From Kitasatospora gansuensis (GTDB lineage: Bacteria; Actinomycetota; Actinomycetes; Streptomycetales; Streptomycetaceae): a DNA stretch of 64,000 nucleotides. Shown here one piece after another: positions 8,871 to 17,731 of the stretch. A model generated the notes under the pieces. It had not been told where the DNA came from. It worked only from the letters and a program-made list of their open reading frames with translations, and ran no database searches. The position numbers were made by a program, and so were the translations under genes. Within the stretch, counting starts at the first letter, position 1; every line of letters begins with the position of its first letter. The stretch is from positions 7,750,001 to 7,814,000 of the forward strand of contig NZ_JACHJR010000001.1 of NCBI RefSeq assembly GCF_014203705.1. Direction: 5' to 3'.

Positions 8871-8898
8871 TTGACACCCCAACTATAGCGGTTTAGGT
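8871..8898 (+). promoter_or_regulatory. Predicted promoter of the large GH38 gene
   Basis: TTGACA (8871-8876), a 16-base spacer, then TTAGGT (8893-8898). The candidate LacI operator at 8883-8896 lies between and over these boxes, the expected place for repression by blocking RNA polymerase. The coding start is 49 bases further on. Confidence 0.6.
8883..8896. promoter_or_regulatory. Candidate LacI-family operator 1
   Basis: CTATAGCGGTTTAG is a 14-base imperfect palindrome with CTA and TAG ends and five of seven paired positions, typical of LacI-family operators. It matches the sites at 22129-22142 (13 of 14 bases) and 21987-22000 (10 of 14). It sits between the LacI gene and the GH38 gene. 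Confidence 0.7.
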
Positions 8899-8947
8899 TC
8901 GCCGTGCCATGGGCTCGATCAGGGCAGGATCAGCAGGAGGAGACCCC

Positions 8948-11900
8948 GTGCCGGTCACCGTCACCGCCGTCGAGAACACCGACCTGTTCACCGGTAGCGA
9001 GGCCGATCCCCGCCAGGTCCTGCGGGTCGTTCTGGACGGGCCACGGGCGACAATCACCGTCACCGGCCCGGGAGTTCGGGGTACGGCTGACGGCACCGGC
9101 GCGGTCGAGGTCCCGTTGCGGATCACCGACCCGGTCCCCGGGGAGCGGCGGCCGGTCACCGTCAGCGCGGGCCGGGACGAGGCGACGGTCGAGGTGGCGG
9201 CCGAGCTGCTGGTCGCCGAGCCCGGCTGGACGATGTACCTGGTTTCGCACTTCCACTACGACCCGGTCTGGTGGAACACCCAGGCCGCGTACACCTCGCC
9301 CTGGGAGCTGCTCTCCGGCGACGCCACCACCCGGCCGCTCTGGGAGCGGAACGGCTTCGCGCTGGTGGACGCCCACCTGGAGCTGGCCCTGCGCGATCCG
9401 GTGTACCGGTTCGTGCTGGCCGAGATCGACTATCTCAAGCCCTACTTCGACCAACACCCGGAGCGGCGCGCCCAGTTGCGGAGGCTGCTGGAGCGCGGCC
9501 AGGTCGAGCTGGTCGGCGGCACCTACAACGAGCCGAACACCAACCTGACCGGCGCCGAGACCACCATCCGCAACATCGTCTACGGGATCGGCTACCAGCG
9601 CGACATCCTCGGCGGTGACCCGCAGACCGCCTGGCAGCTGGACGTGTTCGGTCACGACCCGCAGTTCCCCGGCTACCTGGCCGACGCCGGGCTGACCGGC
9701 AGCGCGTGGGCGCGCGGGCCCTTCCACCAGTGGGGGCCGATCCAGAAGAACTTCCGGGCGGCCAAGGACGACGCCACGGTGATGCAGTTCCCCAGCGAGT
9801 TCGAGTGGATCTCGCCCTCGGGCCGGGGCGTGCTGACCCACTTCATGCCGCACCACTACTCGGCCGGCTGGTGGATGGACTCCGCCGCCGACCTGGCCGC
9901 CGCCGAGCAGGCGGTGTACGAGCTGTACCGCAAGCTCAAGCCGGTCGGCGCGACCAGGAACCTGCTGCTGCCGGTCGGTACCGACTACACCCCGCCGAAC
10001 AAGTGGGTCACCGAGATCCACCGGTCCTGGGCCGCCAAGTACGTCTGGCCCCGGTTCGTCTGCGGCACCCCGCAGGACTTCCTCACCGCCGTCCGGGCCG
10101 AGTCCGCCGCCACCGGCCGCCGGCCCAGCCCGCAGACCCGGGACATGAACCCGGTCTACACCGGCAAGGACGTCTCGTACATCGACACCAAGCAGGCCCA
10201 ACGGGCGGGCGAGGCCGCGGCGTTGGACGCCGAGAAGCTCGCCACCCTGGCCGCCCTGCAGGGGCTGGGCCGCTACCCCGAGGCCGCACTCGACAAGGTC
10301 TGGCGCCAACTCGCCTACGGCGCACACCACGACGCGATCACCGGCTCCGAGTCCGACCAGGTGTACCTCGACCTGCTCGGCGGCTGGCGGGAGGCGCACG
10401 ACCTGGCCGCCGAGGTCCGCGACCGGTCCCTGGCCGCCCTGGTCGGCACCGTCGACACCCGGGGGCCCGGCACCGCCCTGGTGGTCACCAACACGCTCTC
10501 CTTCGAGCGCTCCGGCACGGTCGCCGTCCGGCTCCCCGAAGGCTCCCCGGCGGCGGTCCTGGTCGTCGACGACGCCGGCGCGCCGGTGCCGTGCGCCGTG
10601 GACCGGGGCACCCTGTACTTCCACGCGGACGCCGTCCCCGCGCTCGGCTGGCGCAGCTGGCGGGCCGTGGACGGCACCCCCGACGCGCTCTGGACCGCCG
10701 CCGAGGGGACGACCATCGGCAACCAGCGCTACCGGGTCACCGCCGACCCCACCCGGGGCAGCGCCCTGACGAGCATTCAGGACCTGCTGACCGGACGTCA
10801 GCTGCTCCAGCCCGGCCGACTCGGCAACGAGCTCCGGGTGTACGAGGAGTACCCGCAGCACCCCGACTTCGGCGAGGGCCCCTGGCACCTGCTCCCCAAG
10901 GGCCCGGTGCTCGGCTCGGGCGACACCACGGCCGTCACCCGGCGCGAGGTCGGCCCGCTCGGCGAACGCCTGGTCGGCGAAGGCACCGTGGACGGCATCC
11001 GGTACGAACAGACCGTCACCCTGTGGCACGGCACGGACCGGATCGACTGCCGGACCAGGGTGCTCGACCACGGCTCCGCCGACCGGCTGCTGCGCCTGCG
11101 GTTCGCCCTGGACCTGCCCGGCACCCTGCCGGTCAGCGAGGTCGCGGACGCCGTGGTCGGCCGGGGCTTCGCGCTGCCCGACGTCGACGTGGCGGAGACG
11201 CCCTGGACGCTCGACAACCCCGCCAACACCTGGTTCGGCCTCGGCTCCACCGCCCGGGTCACCCTCACCCGACCGGACGGCAGCGCGCTCGGCGACCGGG
11301 CGCTGGGCGTGGCCGAGGTGGTCGTCCCCGACCTCGACCGGGCGGCCGACGCCCGCGAGCTGGTGGTGGCGCTGGCCCGGGTCGGCGTCACCGCGACCAC
11401 CGCGAGCGCCGACTGGTCCCGCTACGGCTGGCTCGACGTCGACTCCAACCTGCCGGACTTCCGGGTGCTGCTCGGCGGGCCCGAAGTCAACGACGCCACC
11501 CGGCAGTTGCTGGCGGAGGCGGGGGAGGAGTACGCCGCCGCGCTGAAGGCGTACGGCCGGGTCTGGGTCCCCGCGGAGCGTCCGCTGCGCGAGGTCTGGC
11601 GGCCGGACGCCGACCTGCGCGGGCTGCGTACCCTGCCCGCGCTGGTGGTCACCGACCCCGCGGCGCTGACCGAGGACCTGGCGGACGCCCGGGTCACCGC
11701 CGTCTGCCCCGGTGAGCCGCCCGCGAGCGAGCGGCTCACCGACCACACCGCCGCCCTGCTCACCTACGGCCTGCCCGGCTTCGCCGTGGACCCGGGCGGA
11801 GCCCTCCACCTCTCGCTGCTGCGGTCCTGCACCGGCTGGCCCTCGGGCGTCTGGATCGACCCGCCCCGGCGCACCGCCCCCGACGGTTCGTCCTTCCAAC

Positions 11901-13165
11901 TCCAGCACTGGACCCACGACTTCTGCTACGCCCTGGTCAGCGGCGACGGCGACTGGCGGGCACTGGCGCTGCCCTCTCAGGGGCAGGAGTTCAACCATCC
12001 GCTGCTCGCCAGGCTCGCCCCCGCGCAGGACGGCCCGCTGCCCGCCCGGCACTCCTGGCTGCGCGTCAGCCCCGAGCGCGAGGTCCGGCTCAGCACCCTC
12101 AAGCCGACCGGCAACCCGATCGCGCACGGCTCGGCCGCCGCCACCGACCCCGGCGCCGGGATCACCGTGCGGCTGGTGGAGTCCACCGGCCTGGGCCGGA
12201 CCGCCGAGCTGGACGGCGCGCTGCGGCTCACCGCCCTGCACCGGGCCGACCTGCTGGAACGTCCGCTCGAATGTCCGCCGGAGCCGACGAGTGCCCGGGT
12301 CGGCCTGGACGGTTCGCAGATCGTCACGCTGGCCGCCCGCCCGGTGGAGGCCAGGTCGGGCGGCGCACCGCTCGGACCGGTCGCCGAGGCGGCCCAGCCC
12401 GTGCACGCCCGCTACTGGCTGCACAACCGGGGCCCCGCGCCGATGGGTTACCTGCCGGTGTCGGTGGGCCTCGCCCCCGGCCTGCTCCGCACCGACGGCG
12501 CGCCGGTCGAGCTGTCCGCCGTGCTCGCCTCGCACCTGGTGGACGCCGACCTGGAGGGGACCGCCGAGATCCTGCCGCCCGACGGCTGGCAGGCCGGCCC
12601 GCGCCGCCGCCCGTACCGGCTGGCGGCCGGCGGGCACCTCCGGTTCCCCGTCACGCTCACCCCGCCCGCCGACGCCGGGCCCGGGCTGTACTTCGTCGCG
12701 GTCCGGACCGAGTACCTCGGCCAGCAGATCGAGGACGTGGCCACCGTCGCGCTCGGCGAGCTGCCCGCGCTGCTCCCGGTGCCGGGCCCGATCCCGGACG
12801 GCTGGCCGCAGGCCCAGGGCACCAAGGCCGGCACCGGCCGGCAGACCGGCCTCACCGTGGAGACGGACACCACCACCGTCCGGGTCGCGCCCGGCGGCCG
12901 GGCCCGGCTGACGCTGTTGCTCGGCAACCGGACCATGGGGGAGATCCGTGGCGAGCTGCAGGCCGTGTCCCCATGGGGCAGTTGGGAGATCGTCCGGGAG
13001 CCGGTACGCGGCTTCCGGGTGGCGGCGGGCGCGACGGAGCAGGTTGTCTTCGAGCTGACGCCGCCCGCCGATCTCGACCCGGGGAGGTACTGGGTGGTGG
13101 CCAAGGTGATGTGGTTCGGCCGCTGTCAGTACGCGCCGACCGTCGAGCTGGTGGTCGCGCCATGA
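8948..13165 (+). CDS. GH38 alpha-mannosidase, long multidomain form
   Basis: Predicted zinc-dependent retaining alpha-mannosidase of 1405 aa, longer than the usual 800-1050. After about 90 residues of beta-rich lead comes the GH38 catalytic domain. The metal motif HFHYDP gives His101, His103 and Asp105; the likely nucleophile is Asp232 in WQLDVFGHDP; the later metal histidine is in GAHHDAITGSESDQ. A large beta-sandwich follows. The C-terminus has Ig-like repeats resembling the NEW3 domain (VRVAPGGRARLTLLLGN... and ...PPADLDPGRYWVVAKVMW). No signal peptide is seen, so it probably acts inside the cell on imported glycans. The GTG start is fixed by AGGAGGAG five bases before it. Confidence 0.88.
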   Translation: MPVTVTAVENTDLFTGSEADPRQVLRVVLDGPRATITVTGPGVRGTADGTGAVEVPLRITDPVPGERRPVTVSAGRDEATVEVAAELLVAEPGWTMYLVSHFHYDPVWWNTQAAYTSPWELLSGDATTRPLWERNGFALVDAHLELALRDPVYRFVLAEIDYLKPYFDQHPERRAQLRRLLERGQVELVGGTYNEPNTNLTGAETTIRNIVYGIGYQRDILGGDPQTAWQLDVFGHDPQFPGYLADAGLTGSAWARGPFHQWGPIQKNFRAAKDDATVMQFPSEFEWISPSGRGVLTHFMPHHYSAGWWMDSAADLAAAEQAVYELYRKLKPVGATRNLLLPVGTDYTPPNKWVTEIHRSWAAKYVWPRFVCGTPQDFLTAVRAESAATGRRPSPQTRDMNPVYTGKDVSYIDTKQAQRAGEAAALDAEKLATLAALQGLGRYPEAALDKVWRQLAYGAHHDAITGSESDQVYLDLLGGWREAHDLAAEVRDRSLAALVGTVDTRGPGTALVVTNTLSFERSGTVAVRLPEGSPAAVLVVDDAGAPVPCAVDRGTLYFHADAVPALGWRSWRAVDGTPDALWTAAEGTTIGNQRYRVTADPTRGSALTSIQDLLTGRQLLQPGRLGNELRVYEEYPQHPDFGEGPWHLLPKGPVLGSGDTTAVTRREVGPLGERLVGEGTVDGIRYEQTVTLWHGTDRIDCRTRVLDHGSADRLLRLRFALDLPGTLPVSEVADAVVGRGFALPDVDVAETPWTLDNPANTWFGLGSTARVTLTRPDGSALGDRALGVAEVVVPDLDRAADARELVVALARVGVTATTASADWSRYGWLDVDSNLPDFRVLLGGPEVNDATRQLLAEAGEEYAAALKAYGRVWVPAERPLREVWRPDADLRGLRTLPALVVTDPAALTEDLADARVTAVCPGEPPASERLTDHTAALLTYGLPGFAVDPGGALHLSLLRSCTGWPSGVWIDPPRRTAPDGSSFQLQHWTHDFCYALVSGDGDWRALALPSQGQEFNHPLLARLAPAQDGPLPARHSWLRVSPEREVRLSTLKPTGNPIAHGSAAATDPGAGITVRLVESTGLGRTAELDGALRLTALHRADLLERPLECPPEPTSARVGLDGSQIVTLAARPVEARSGGAPLGPVAEAAQPVHARYWLHNRGPAPMGYLPVSVGLAPGLLRTDGAPVELSAVLASHLVDADLEGTAEILPPDGWQAGPRRRPYRLAAGGHLRFPVTLTPPADAGPGLYFVAVRTEYLGQQIEDVATVALGELPALLPVPGPIPDGWPQAQGTKAGTGRQTGLTVETDTTTVRVAPGGRARLTLLLGNRTMGEIRGELQAVSPWGSWEIVREPVRGFRVAAGATEQVVFELTPPADLDPGRYWVVAKVMWFGRCQYAPTVELVVAP

Positions 13166-13854
13166 CGGACCGTCAGGCGGTGCTTGGCCTGTTGGACGGA
13201 CGCCCGCTGCCGCGGGCCGAGCTCGACCGCAGGCTGGCTGTGTTGCGTGACGGACCGCGCGCCTCGGCGTTGCCCCGGCCGGGCAGCGCCGAGGACCGTC
13301 AACTCACCCGCTGGGTGGCGCAGGTGGTGCTGACCGAGGAGCTGTGCGCCGCCGAGGCGGTGGCCCGTGGCCTGGACCCTGGTGCAGTGGCGCCGGTACG
13401 GCTGGACCAGCGGGCCGCCGTCGAGCTGGGGTCGATCGCGGCGGCCGCGTTCGAGGGCAGCGCGGCCGTCCGGGCGGTGTTCGAGGCGGTCACGGCGGAG
13501 GTGGTGGCCAGCCCCGGTCCCGCCCTCGACCACGAGACCATGGAAATCTGGCAACTGAGCACCCCGGACGGCGACTTCGACGCCGACCCGGCCACCCTGC
13601 CGACCGTGCTGGCCCAGGATCTGCTGGCCGCCGGACCCGGCCGGCCGGTCACGGTCGGCCCCTGGACGGCGACCCTGACCGGGCGCAAGCCCGCACCGGC
13701 ACCACCTGACCGGAGCACCGAACTACTGGACTGCGCCCGCCGGATCGCTTTCGTCCGCTGGCTCGACCGGGCCCGGGCCGAACGCCTGACCCTGGTCCCC
13801 GGCCTGGAACACCCGGGCGACCCGGCCCAGCCCGACAACCACCACCGGCACTAG
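13162..13854 (+). CDS. Hypothetical protein coupled to the GH38 mannosidase
   Basis: Unknown 230-aa soluble protein. Its ATG overlaps the TGA of the mannosidase (ATGA), so the two are almost certainly made together. The opening, a LLDGRPLPRAELDRRLAVLR stretch followed by an RQLTRWVAQVVLTEELCAAEA helix, resembles the helical N-terminal part of SurA/PrsA-like chaperones. The prolyl isomerase domain is absent and no catalytic motif is visible. A chaperone or assembly role for the mannosidase is conceivable but unproven. Confidence 0.7.
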   Translation: MTDRQAVLGLLDGRPLPRAELDRRLAVLRDGPRASALPRPGSAEDRQLTRWVAQVVLTEELCAAEAVARGLDPGAVAPVRLDQRAAVELGSIAAAAFEGSAAVRAVFEAVTAEVVASPGPALDHETMEIWQLSTPDGDFDADPATLPTVLAQDLLAAGPGRPVTVGPWTATLTGRKPAPAPPDRSTELLDCARRIAFVRWLDRARAERLTLVPGLEHPGDPAQPDNHHRH

Positions 13855-13858
13855 GCGA

Positions 13859-14545
13859 TCAGCCGCGTGGCACCCGCTGCGGGGGCAGCAGCTCGCTGGG
13901 CTGCACGATCACGTAGCCCTTCCCGGTGAAGGACAGCTCCCAGCCCTCGGTGGCGGTGCCGCGGCGGCGCCAGGCCTCGGTGTTGCTGGTCTGCGCGAGC
14001 AGCTGCACCTCCAGCCCGGAGGACCAGCCGACCACCGCGTCGGCGTCGCCGTAGACGTACTGGCCGGGCTCGACCGGCAGGACCAGTGGGCGGCCCGAGG
14101 TCATCAGGACCAGGCTTCCGGTGCCGGTGAACTCCAGTGCGTGCGAACCGATTCCGGCGATCCGGTCGCCGTTCTCGATGGACACCGTCTGCCACTGCAG
14201 GGTGGCGTCGAGCGCGAGGACGTAGGTGTTGGTGATCACCATGGGCTCGCCGTTCAGCGGCAGCACGTGCAGGTGCTGGGCCAGGTTGGCGAGGTAGGCG
14301 GTGCCGGTGCCGGAACAGCGCATCAGGTCGAGGACGTCGGCGGCCTGCCGACGTTCCCGGCGCTGTCGGCTGTTGCCGGGCGTCCAGGGGGTGAAGTCGA
14401 CCTTGCCGACGTGTGCGACCATCGCGCCGGTGCGGGCCAGCACGTCGGAACTGCCGTCCAGCACCACCCGCAGCAGCTGCGGGTTCTGCAGACCGAAGCG
14501 GTCGGTGCCGGTGCCGGCGGTGTGCGCCAGGAGGGGGCTCTGCAC
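13859..14545 (-). CDS. AIM24-family protein, third of three
   Basis: Cytoplasmic 228-aa protein with the AIM24/TIGR00266 beta-sandwich repeats (LARTGAMVAHVGKVDF, GTGTAYLANLAQHLHVLPL, LALDATLQWQTVSIENG, VVGWSSGLEVQL, ending KGYVIVQPSE). The family is named from a yeast mitochondrial protein; its bacterial role is not established. It is last in a three-gene run, 24 bases after the previous AIM24 gene. Relative to its sibling it carries a short basic insert around RQRRERRQAAD. No enzyme motif is apparent. Confidence 0.88.
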   Translation of the reverse strand: MQSPLLAHTAGTGTDRFGLQNPQLLRVVLDGSSDVLARTGAMVAHVGKVDFTPWTPGNSRQRRERRQAADVLDLMRCSGTGTAYLANLAQHLHVLPLNGEPMVITNTYVLALDATLQWQTVSIENGDRIAGIGSHALEFTGTGSLVLMTSGRPLVLPVEPGQYVYGDADAVVGWSSGLEVQLLAQTSNTEAWRRRGTATEGWELSFTGKGYVIVQPSELLPPQRVPRG

Positions 14546-14569
14546 GGAGGGGCTCCTCGAACTCGGTTC

Positions 14570-15262
14570 TCAGCCGCGGATCTTGAGACGGTCGGCGGTG
14601 TCCTCGCTGGGCTGGACGACGACGAAGCCGGTGCCCTTGAAGCCGAGCTGCATGGCCTCGCCGCTGCCGCGGCCGACCAGCGAGCCGAGCTTCATGGACC
14701 GGCGGGCGCGCACTTCGAGACCGGTCGTCCAGGCGACCAGCGCGTCCGGGTCGACGTAGGTCTCGGCCTCGGCGCAGTTGAGCACCACCGGGACGCCGCG
14801 CGAGGTGACGGAGACCCAGCCGGTGCCGGAGACCTGCACGTTGTAGAGGCCGGTGCCGGCCATCATGGCCACGCCCTTCACCTTCTCCACCGCGCACTCC
14901 AGGGTGGCGTCCAGGGCGAGCAGGTGCGAACCGTTGATCGACAGCTTCTCGTTGTCGAGGTGCAGGTTCAGCACGTCCGCGCCCATGTCGGCGAGGTAGA
15001 GCGCGCCGTCGCCGGACCAGCGCAGCAGCGGGCTCCGCTCGCCGGACGCCCACTCACCGAGCGCCCGGCGGAAGGTCTGTGACACCGCCTCGTACTGGAG
15101 GAAGCCGTCGTACGCGACCATCGCGCCGGCCTTGGCGTAGACGTCCGTCTGGGCGGTGACCGCGACCCGGCAGATCGCCTTGCCGTGATTGCTCATCCGC
15201 GCCGCGGTGTCGGCGGGCCGGTGGGTGCCGAGCCCGCCGCCCGCGAGGAACTGTGCCTGCAT
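14570..15262 (-). CDS. AIM24-family protein, second of three
   Basis: Cytoplasmic 230-aa protein of the AIM24 fold, paralogous to both flanking gene products. It has VYAKAGAMVAYDGFLQYE, GDGALYLADMGADVLNLHL, LLALDATLECAVEKVKG and FVVVQPSED, the same ordered blocks as the neighbours. It starts 17 bases after the TerD-AIM24 gene and is presumably cotranscribed. Function unknown; the three copies may form a mixed beta-sandwich assembly (inference). Confidence 0.9.
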   Translation of the reverse strand: MQAQFLAGGGLGTHRPADTAARMSNHGKAICRVAVTAQTDVYAKAGAMVAYDGFLQYEAVSQTFRRALGEWASGERSPLLRWSGDGALYLADMGADVLNLHLDNEKLSINGSHLLALDATLECAVEKVKGVAMMAGTGLYNVQVSGTGWVSVTSRGVPVVLNCAEAETYVDPDALVAWTTGLEVRARRSMKLGSLVGRGSGEAMQLGFKGTGFVVVQPSEDTADRLKIRG

Positions 15263-15278
15263 GACTCCCCCTCGGTCC

Positions 15279-16595
15279 TCAGACCTCGAACGGCTGGACG
15301 ACGACGAAGTTCCCCGGTGCGCCGCGGAACTGGAGACTGTGCGACTGCGCCGTGTGCCCGGCGTACGAGGAACGGCGGATCCGGACCGGAGCGGTGGTGA
15401 TCACCTGGGCGCCCTTGGACCAGGCGACCAGCGCCTGGATGTCGACGAAGGTCTCCGGGACGGGCGTGACCGGCAGCAGCACCGGGATGCCGTTGGTCTT
15501 CACCACGAGCGTGCCGTGCCCGCTGAGTTGGAGGGTGAAGTAGCCGCCGTTCGGCAGGCCCTCGCCCTCGATCCGGCGCACCTCGTACTCGAGGTTCGCG
15601 TCGAAGGCCAGCAGCCGGTCCGAGCCGACGCAGAAGGAGTCGCCCTCCAGCTTGACCAGGTGCAGGTCGCAGGCCTCGTCGGCGAGGAAGACCTGACCCT
15701 CGCCGGAGACCCGCATCAGCTTGAGCGGCTGGCCGGTCAGGTTGCCGACCAGCTTGCGCAGCATGCCGGAGGCCTCGTACGCGAAGTCGGCCTTGCCCTG
15801 GTAGGCGACCATGCTGCCCTGGAGCGCGAGCACGTCCTGACCCTTGGTCAGGGTGGCCCGCACCAGGTTGTCGTTCTGCTGCACCCAGCCGGGGCTCTCC
15901 GGGAGTTCGGTGTACTTGGTCAGCGAGACCCGCACGCCGACCGGGACCGGCTCGGTGGGCTGGGCGGGGACGGCGACCAGCGTTGCGTCGGGAGCCGGGG
16001 ATTGGGCAGGAATGGCTGCGACCGGGGCGTCCTCCTCAAGGGCCTCGCCGCCGAAGTTCTCCAGCAGCGCCTGCAGGCCCCCGTCGAAGCCCTGGCCCAC
16101 GGCGGCGAACCGCCACTCGCCGGCCCGCCGGTAGACGTCGGCGAGCATCACGGCCCGCTCGGTGGAGAACTCCGTCCCGGTGAAGCTGTACCGGCCGACC
16201 TCGGTGCCGTCCGCCACGATCCGGACGTAGCCCGAGGCCACCTGGGACATCTGGCCGTCGCCGTCGATGGTCGCGGTCAGCGCCAACTTGTGGACGGTGT
16301 CCGGAACGTGCGGCAGCGCCACCGCGAAGGACTCGGAGTCGCCCTGCTGTGCGCCGAGCAGCCTGATCGACTGCTCGGGGCTGTTCGGCTGGTTGAAGAA
16401 GACGAAGTACCGGTCGTCGCTCAGCCGTTCCTCGGCGTCGAGCCCGAAGCAGCTGATGTCGAAGGTGAGTCCGGGCCCGGCGATGTGCACACCGAGGTAG
16501 AGGTCGGTGCTCGAAGTGAGCTCACTGACCCGTACCCGGGACGCCTTGGCGAGTTCTCTGGACATGGCGCGGACCGGCCCCCTTCCGGACGACAT
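15279..16595 (-). CDS. TerD-domain / AIM24-domain fusion protein
   Basis: First gene of the AIM24 run, 438 aa. The N-terminal half (to about residue 200) is a TerD calcium-binding domain (VHIAGPGLTFDISCFGLDAE, LSDDRYFVFFNQ, AVMLADVYRRAGEWRFAAVGQGF). After an Ala/Pro-rich linker, the C-terminal half is AIM24 (DVLALQGSMVAYQGKADFAYE, GEGQVFLADEACDLHLVKLEG, ending FVVVQPFEV). TerD proteins belong to stress systems linked to tellurite, phage and membrane stress. ATG at 16595 is preferred because GGAG sits seven bases upstream; a later ATG at 16565 (428 aa) has poor spacing. Confidence 0.88.
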   Translation of the reverse strand: MSSGRGPVRAMSRELAKASRVRVSELTSSTDLYLGVHIAGPGLTFDISCFGLDAEERLSDDRYFVFFNQPNSPEQSIRLLGAQQGDSESFAVALPHVPDTVHKLALTATIDGDGQMSQVASGYVRIVADGTEVGRYSFTGTEFSTERAVMLADVYRRAGEWRFAAVGQGFDGGLQALLENFGGEALEEDAPVAAIPAQSPAPDATLVAVPAQPTEPVPVGVRVSLTKYTELPESPGWVQQNDNLVRATLTKGQDVLALQGSMVAYQGKADFAYEASGMLRKLVGNLTGQPLKLMRVSGEGQVFLADEACDLHLVKLEGDSFCVGSDRLLAFDANLEYEVRRIEGEGLPNGGYFTLQLSGHGTLVVKTNGIPVLLPVTPVPETFVDIQALVAWSKGAQVITTAPVRIRRSSYAGHTAQSHSLQFRGAPGNFVVVQPFEV

Positions 16596-16720
16596 ACTTG
16601 ATCTCCGGACCTTATCCCAGCCACGTGGCCGAGAGCAGCCCCCGGGCACCTGACACCGCCTCAGCCCGCGCGTCGGCCGACCCCTTGGCGCCTCCGGTGC
16701 CGCACGGTAACTTGCGGGCC

Positions 16721-17581
16721 ATGGACAAGATCACCTTCAACACCGGAGTCCCGGCCACCCGTCCGCTGGACGTCCGGTGGATCCACGGTTCGGCCTCGGC
16801 CAAGCACAACACCGACCCGGACATCCAGGTGTACTCCTACGACGAGCACACCCTGATCCTCCGTCAGAACATGGCGGTCAACTACGAGGCGCCGTTCCTC
16901 TACCTGCTCTTCGGCGCGGACCGGGCCGTTCTGATCGACACCGGCGCGACCGCCTCCGCCGAGTACTTCCCGCTCCGCGCCACCGTCGACGCCCTGGTCG
17001 AGCAGTGGCTGGCCACCCACCCGCGCGCGGCCTACCAGCTGGTGGTGCTGCACTCGCACGGCCACGGTGACCACACCGCCGGGGACGGCCAGTTCGCCGA
17101 CCGGCCGGACACCGTCGTGGTCCCCGCCGACCGGGAGAGCGCCTGGGGCTACCTCGGCCTGGCCGAGGACCCGTCCCGGATCGTCCCGTTCGACCTCGGC
17201 GGCCGGGCCCTGGAGTGCATCGCCACCCCCGGCCACCACCGGGCCGCGGTCACCTACTATGACCCGCACACCGGCTTCCTGCTCACCGGCGATACCGTCT
17301 ACCCGGGCCGGCTGTACGTCGAGGACTGGGAGGCCTTCACCCGCTCGATCGACCGCCTGGTCTCCTTCACCGAGACCCGCCCGGTCAGCCATGTCCTCGG
17401 CTGCCACATCGAGATGACCACCACCCCGGGTGACGACTACCCCATCCTGATGACGTACCAGCCCGAGGAGCACGTCCTCGAGCTGACGGCCGATCACCTC
17501 CGACAGATCCGCGCCGCCATCGAGGAGATCGGCGACAAGCCCGGGCAGCACCCCTACCCGGACTTCGTCATCTACCGATGA
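16721..17581 (+). CDS. Metallo-beta-lactamase-fold hydrolase
   Basis: Soluble 286-aa enzyme with the MBL metal motif HSHGHGDH at residues 111-118. Further metal ligands are expected in ATPGHHRAAVTYYD, LTGDTVYPGR and VLGCHIEM. The metal-site layout (HxHxDH, a GHH site, a TGDT aspartate and a late histidine) is complete, so it should be active. The family includes glyoxalase II-like and lactonase-like enzymes; the substrate is not evident. It is divergent from the AIM24 run. Confidence 0.85.
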   Translation: MDKITFNTGVPATRPLDVRWIHGSASAKHNTDPDIQVYSYDEHTLILRQNMAVNYEAPFLYLLFGADRAVLIDTGATASAEYFPLRATVDALVEQWLATHPRAAYQLVVLHSHGHGDHTAGDGQFADRPDTVVVPADRESAWGYLGLAEDPSRIVPFDLGGRALECIATPGHHRAAVTYYDPHTGFLLTGDTVYPGRLYVEDWEAFTRSIDRLVSFTETRPVSHVLGCHIEMTTTPGDDYPILMTYQPEEHVLELTADHLRQIRAAIEEIGDKPGQHPYPDFVIYR

Positions 17582-17731
17582 CCTGTGGTCCCGGCACCGG
17601 GGGTGCCGGGACCTTCGGTCCCTCCGACGTTCGAATTCCGCATGTCCGCCCTTCGGCGGGAAGTCGCTGCACGTTCACCGGGGCTGCCAAGGGTGATCAC
17701 GAAAAGCGTCTTCGGGGGAAGCAGGTACGTC

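Noticed and set aside
8930..12637. Minus-strand open frame of 1235 codons opposite the large GH38 gene
   Set aside because: Antisense shadow; composition is unlike a protein and the plus-strand GH38 is certain.
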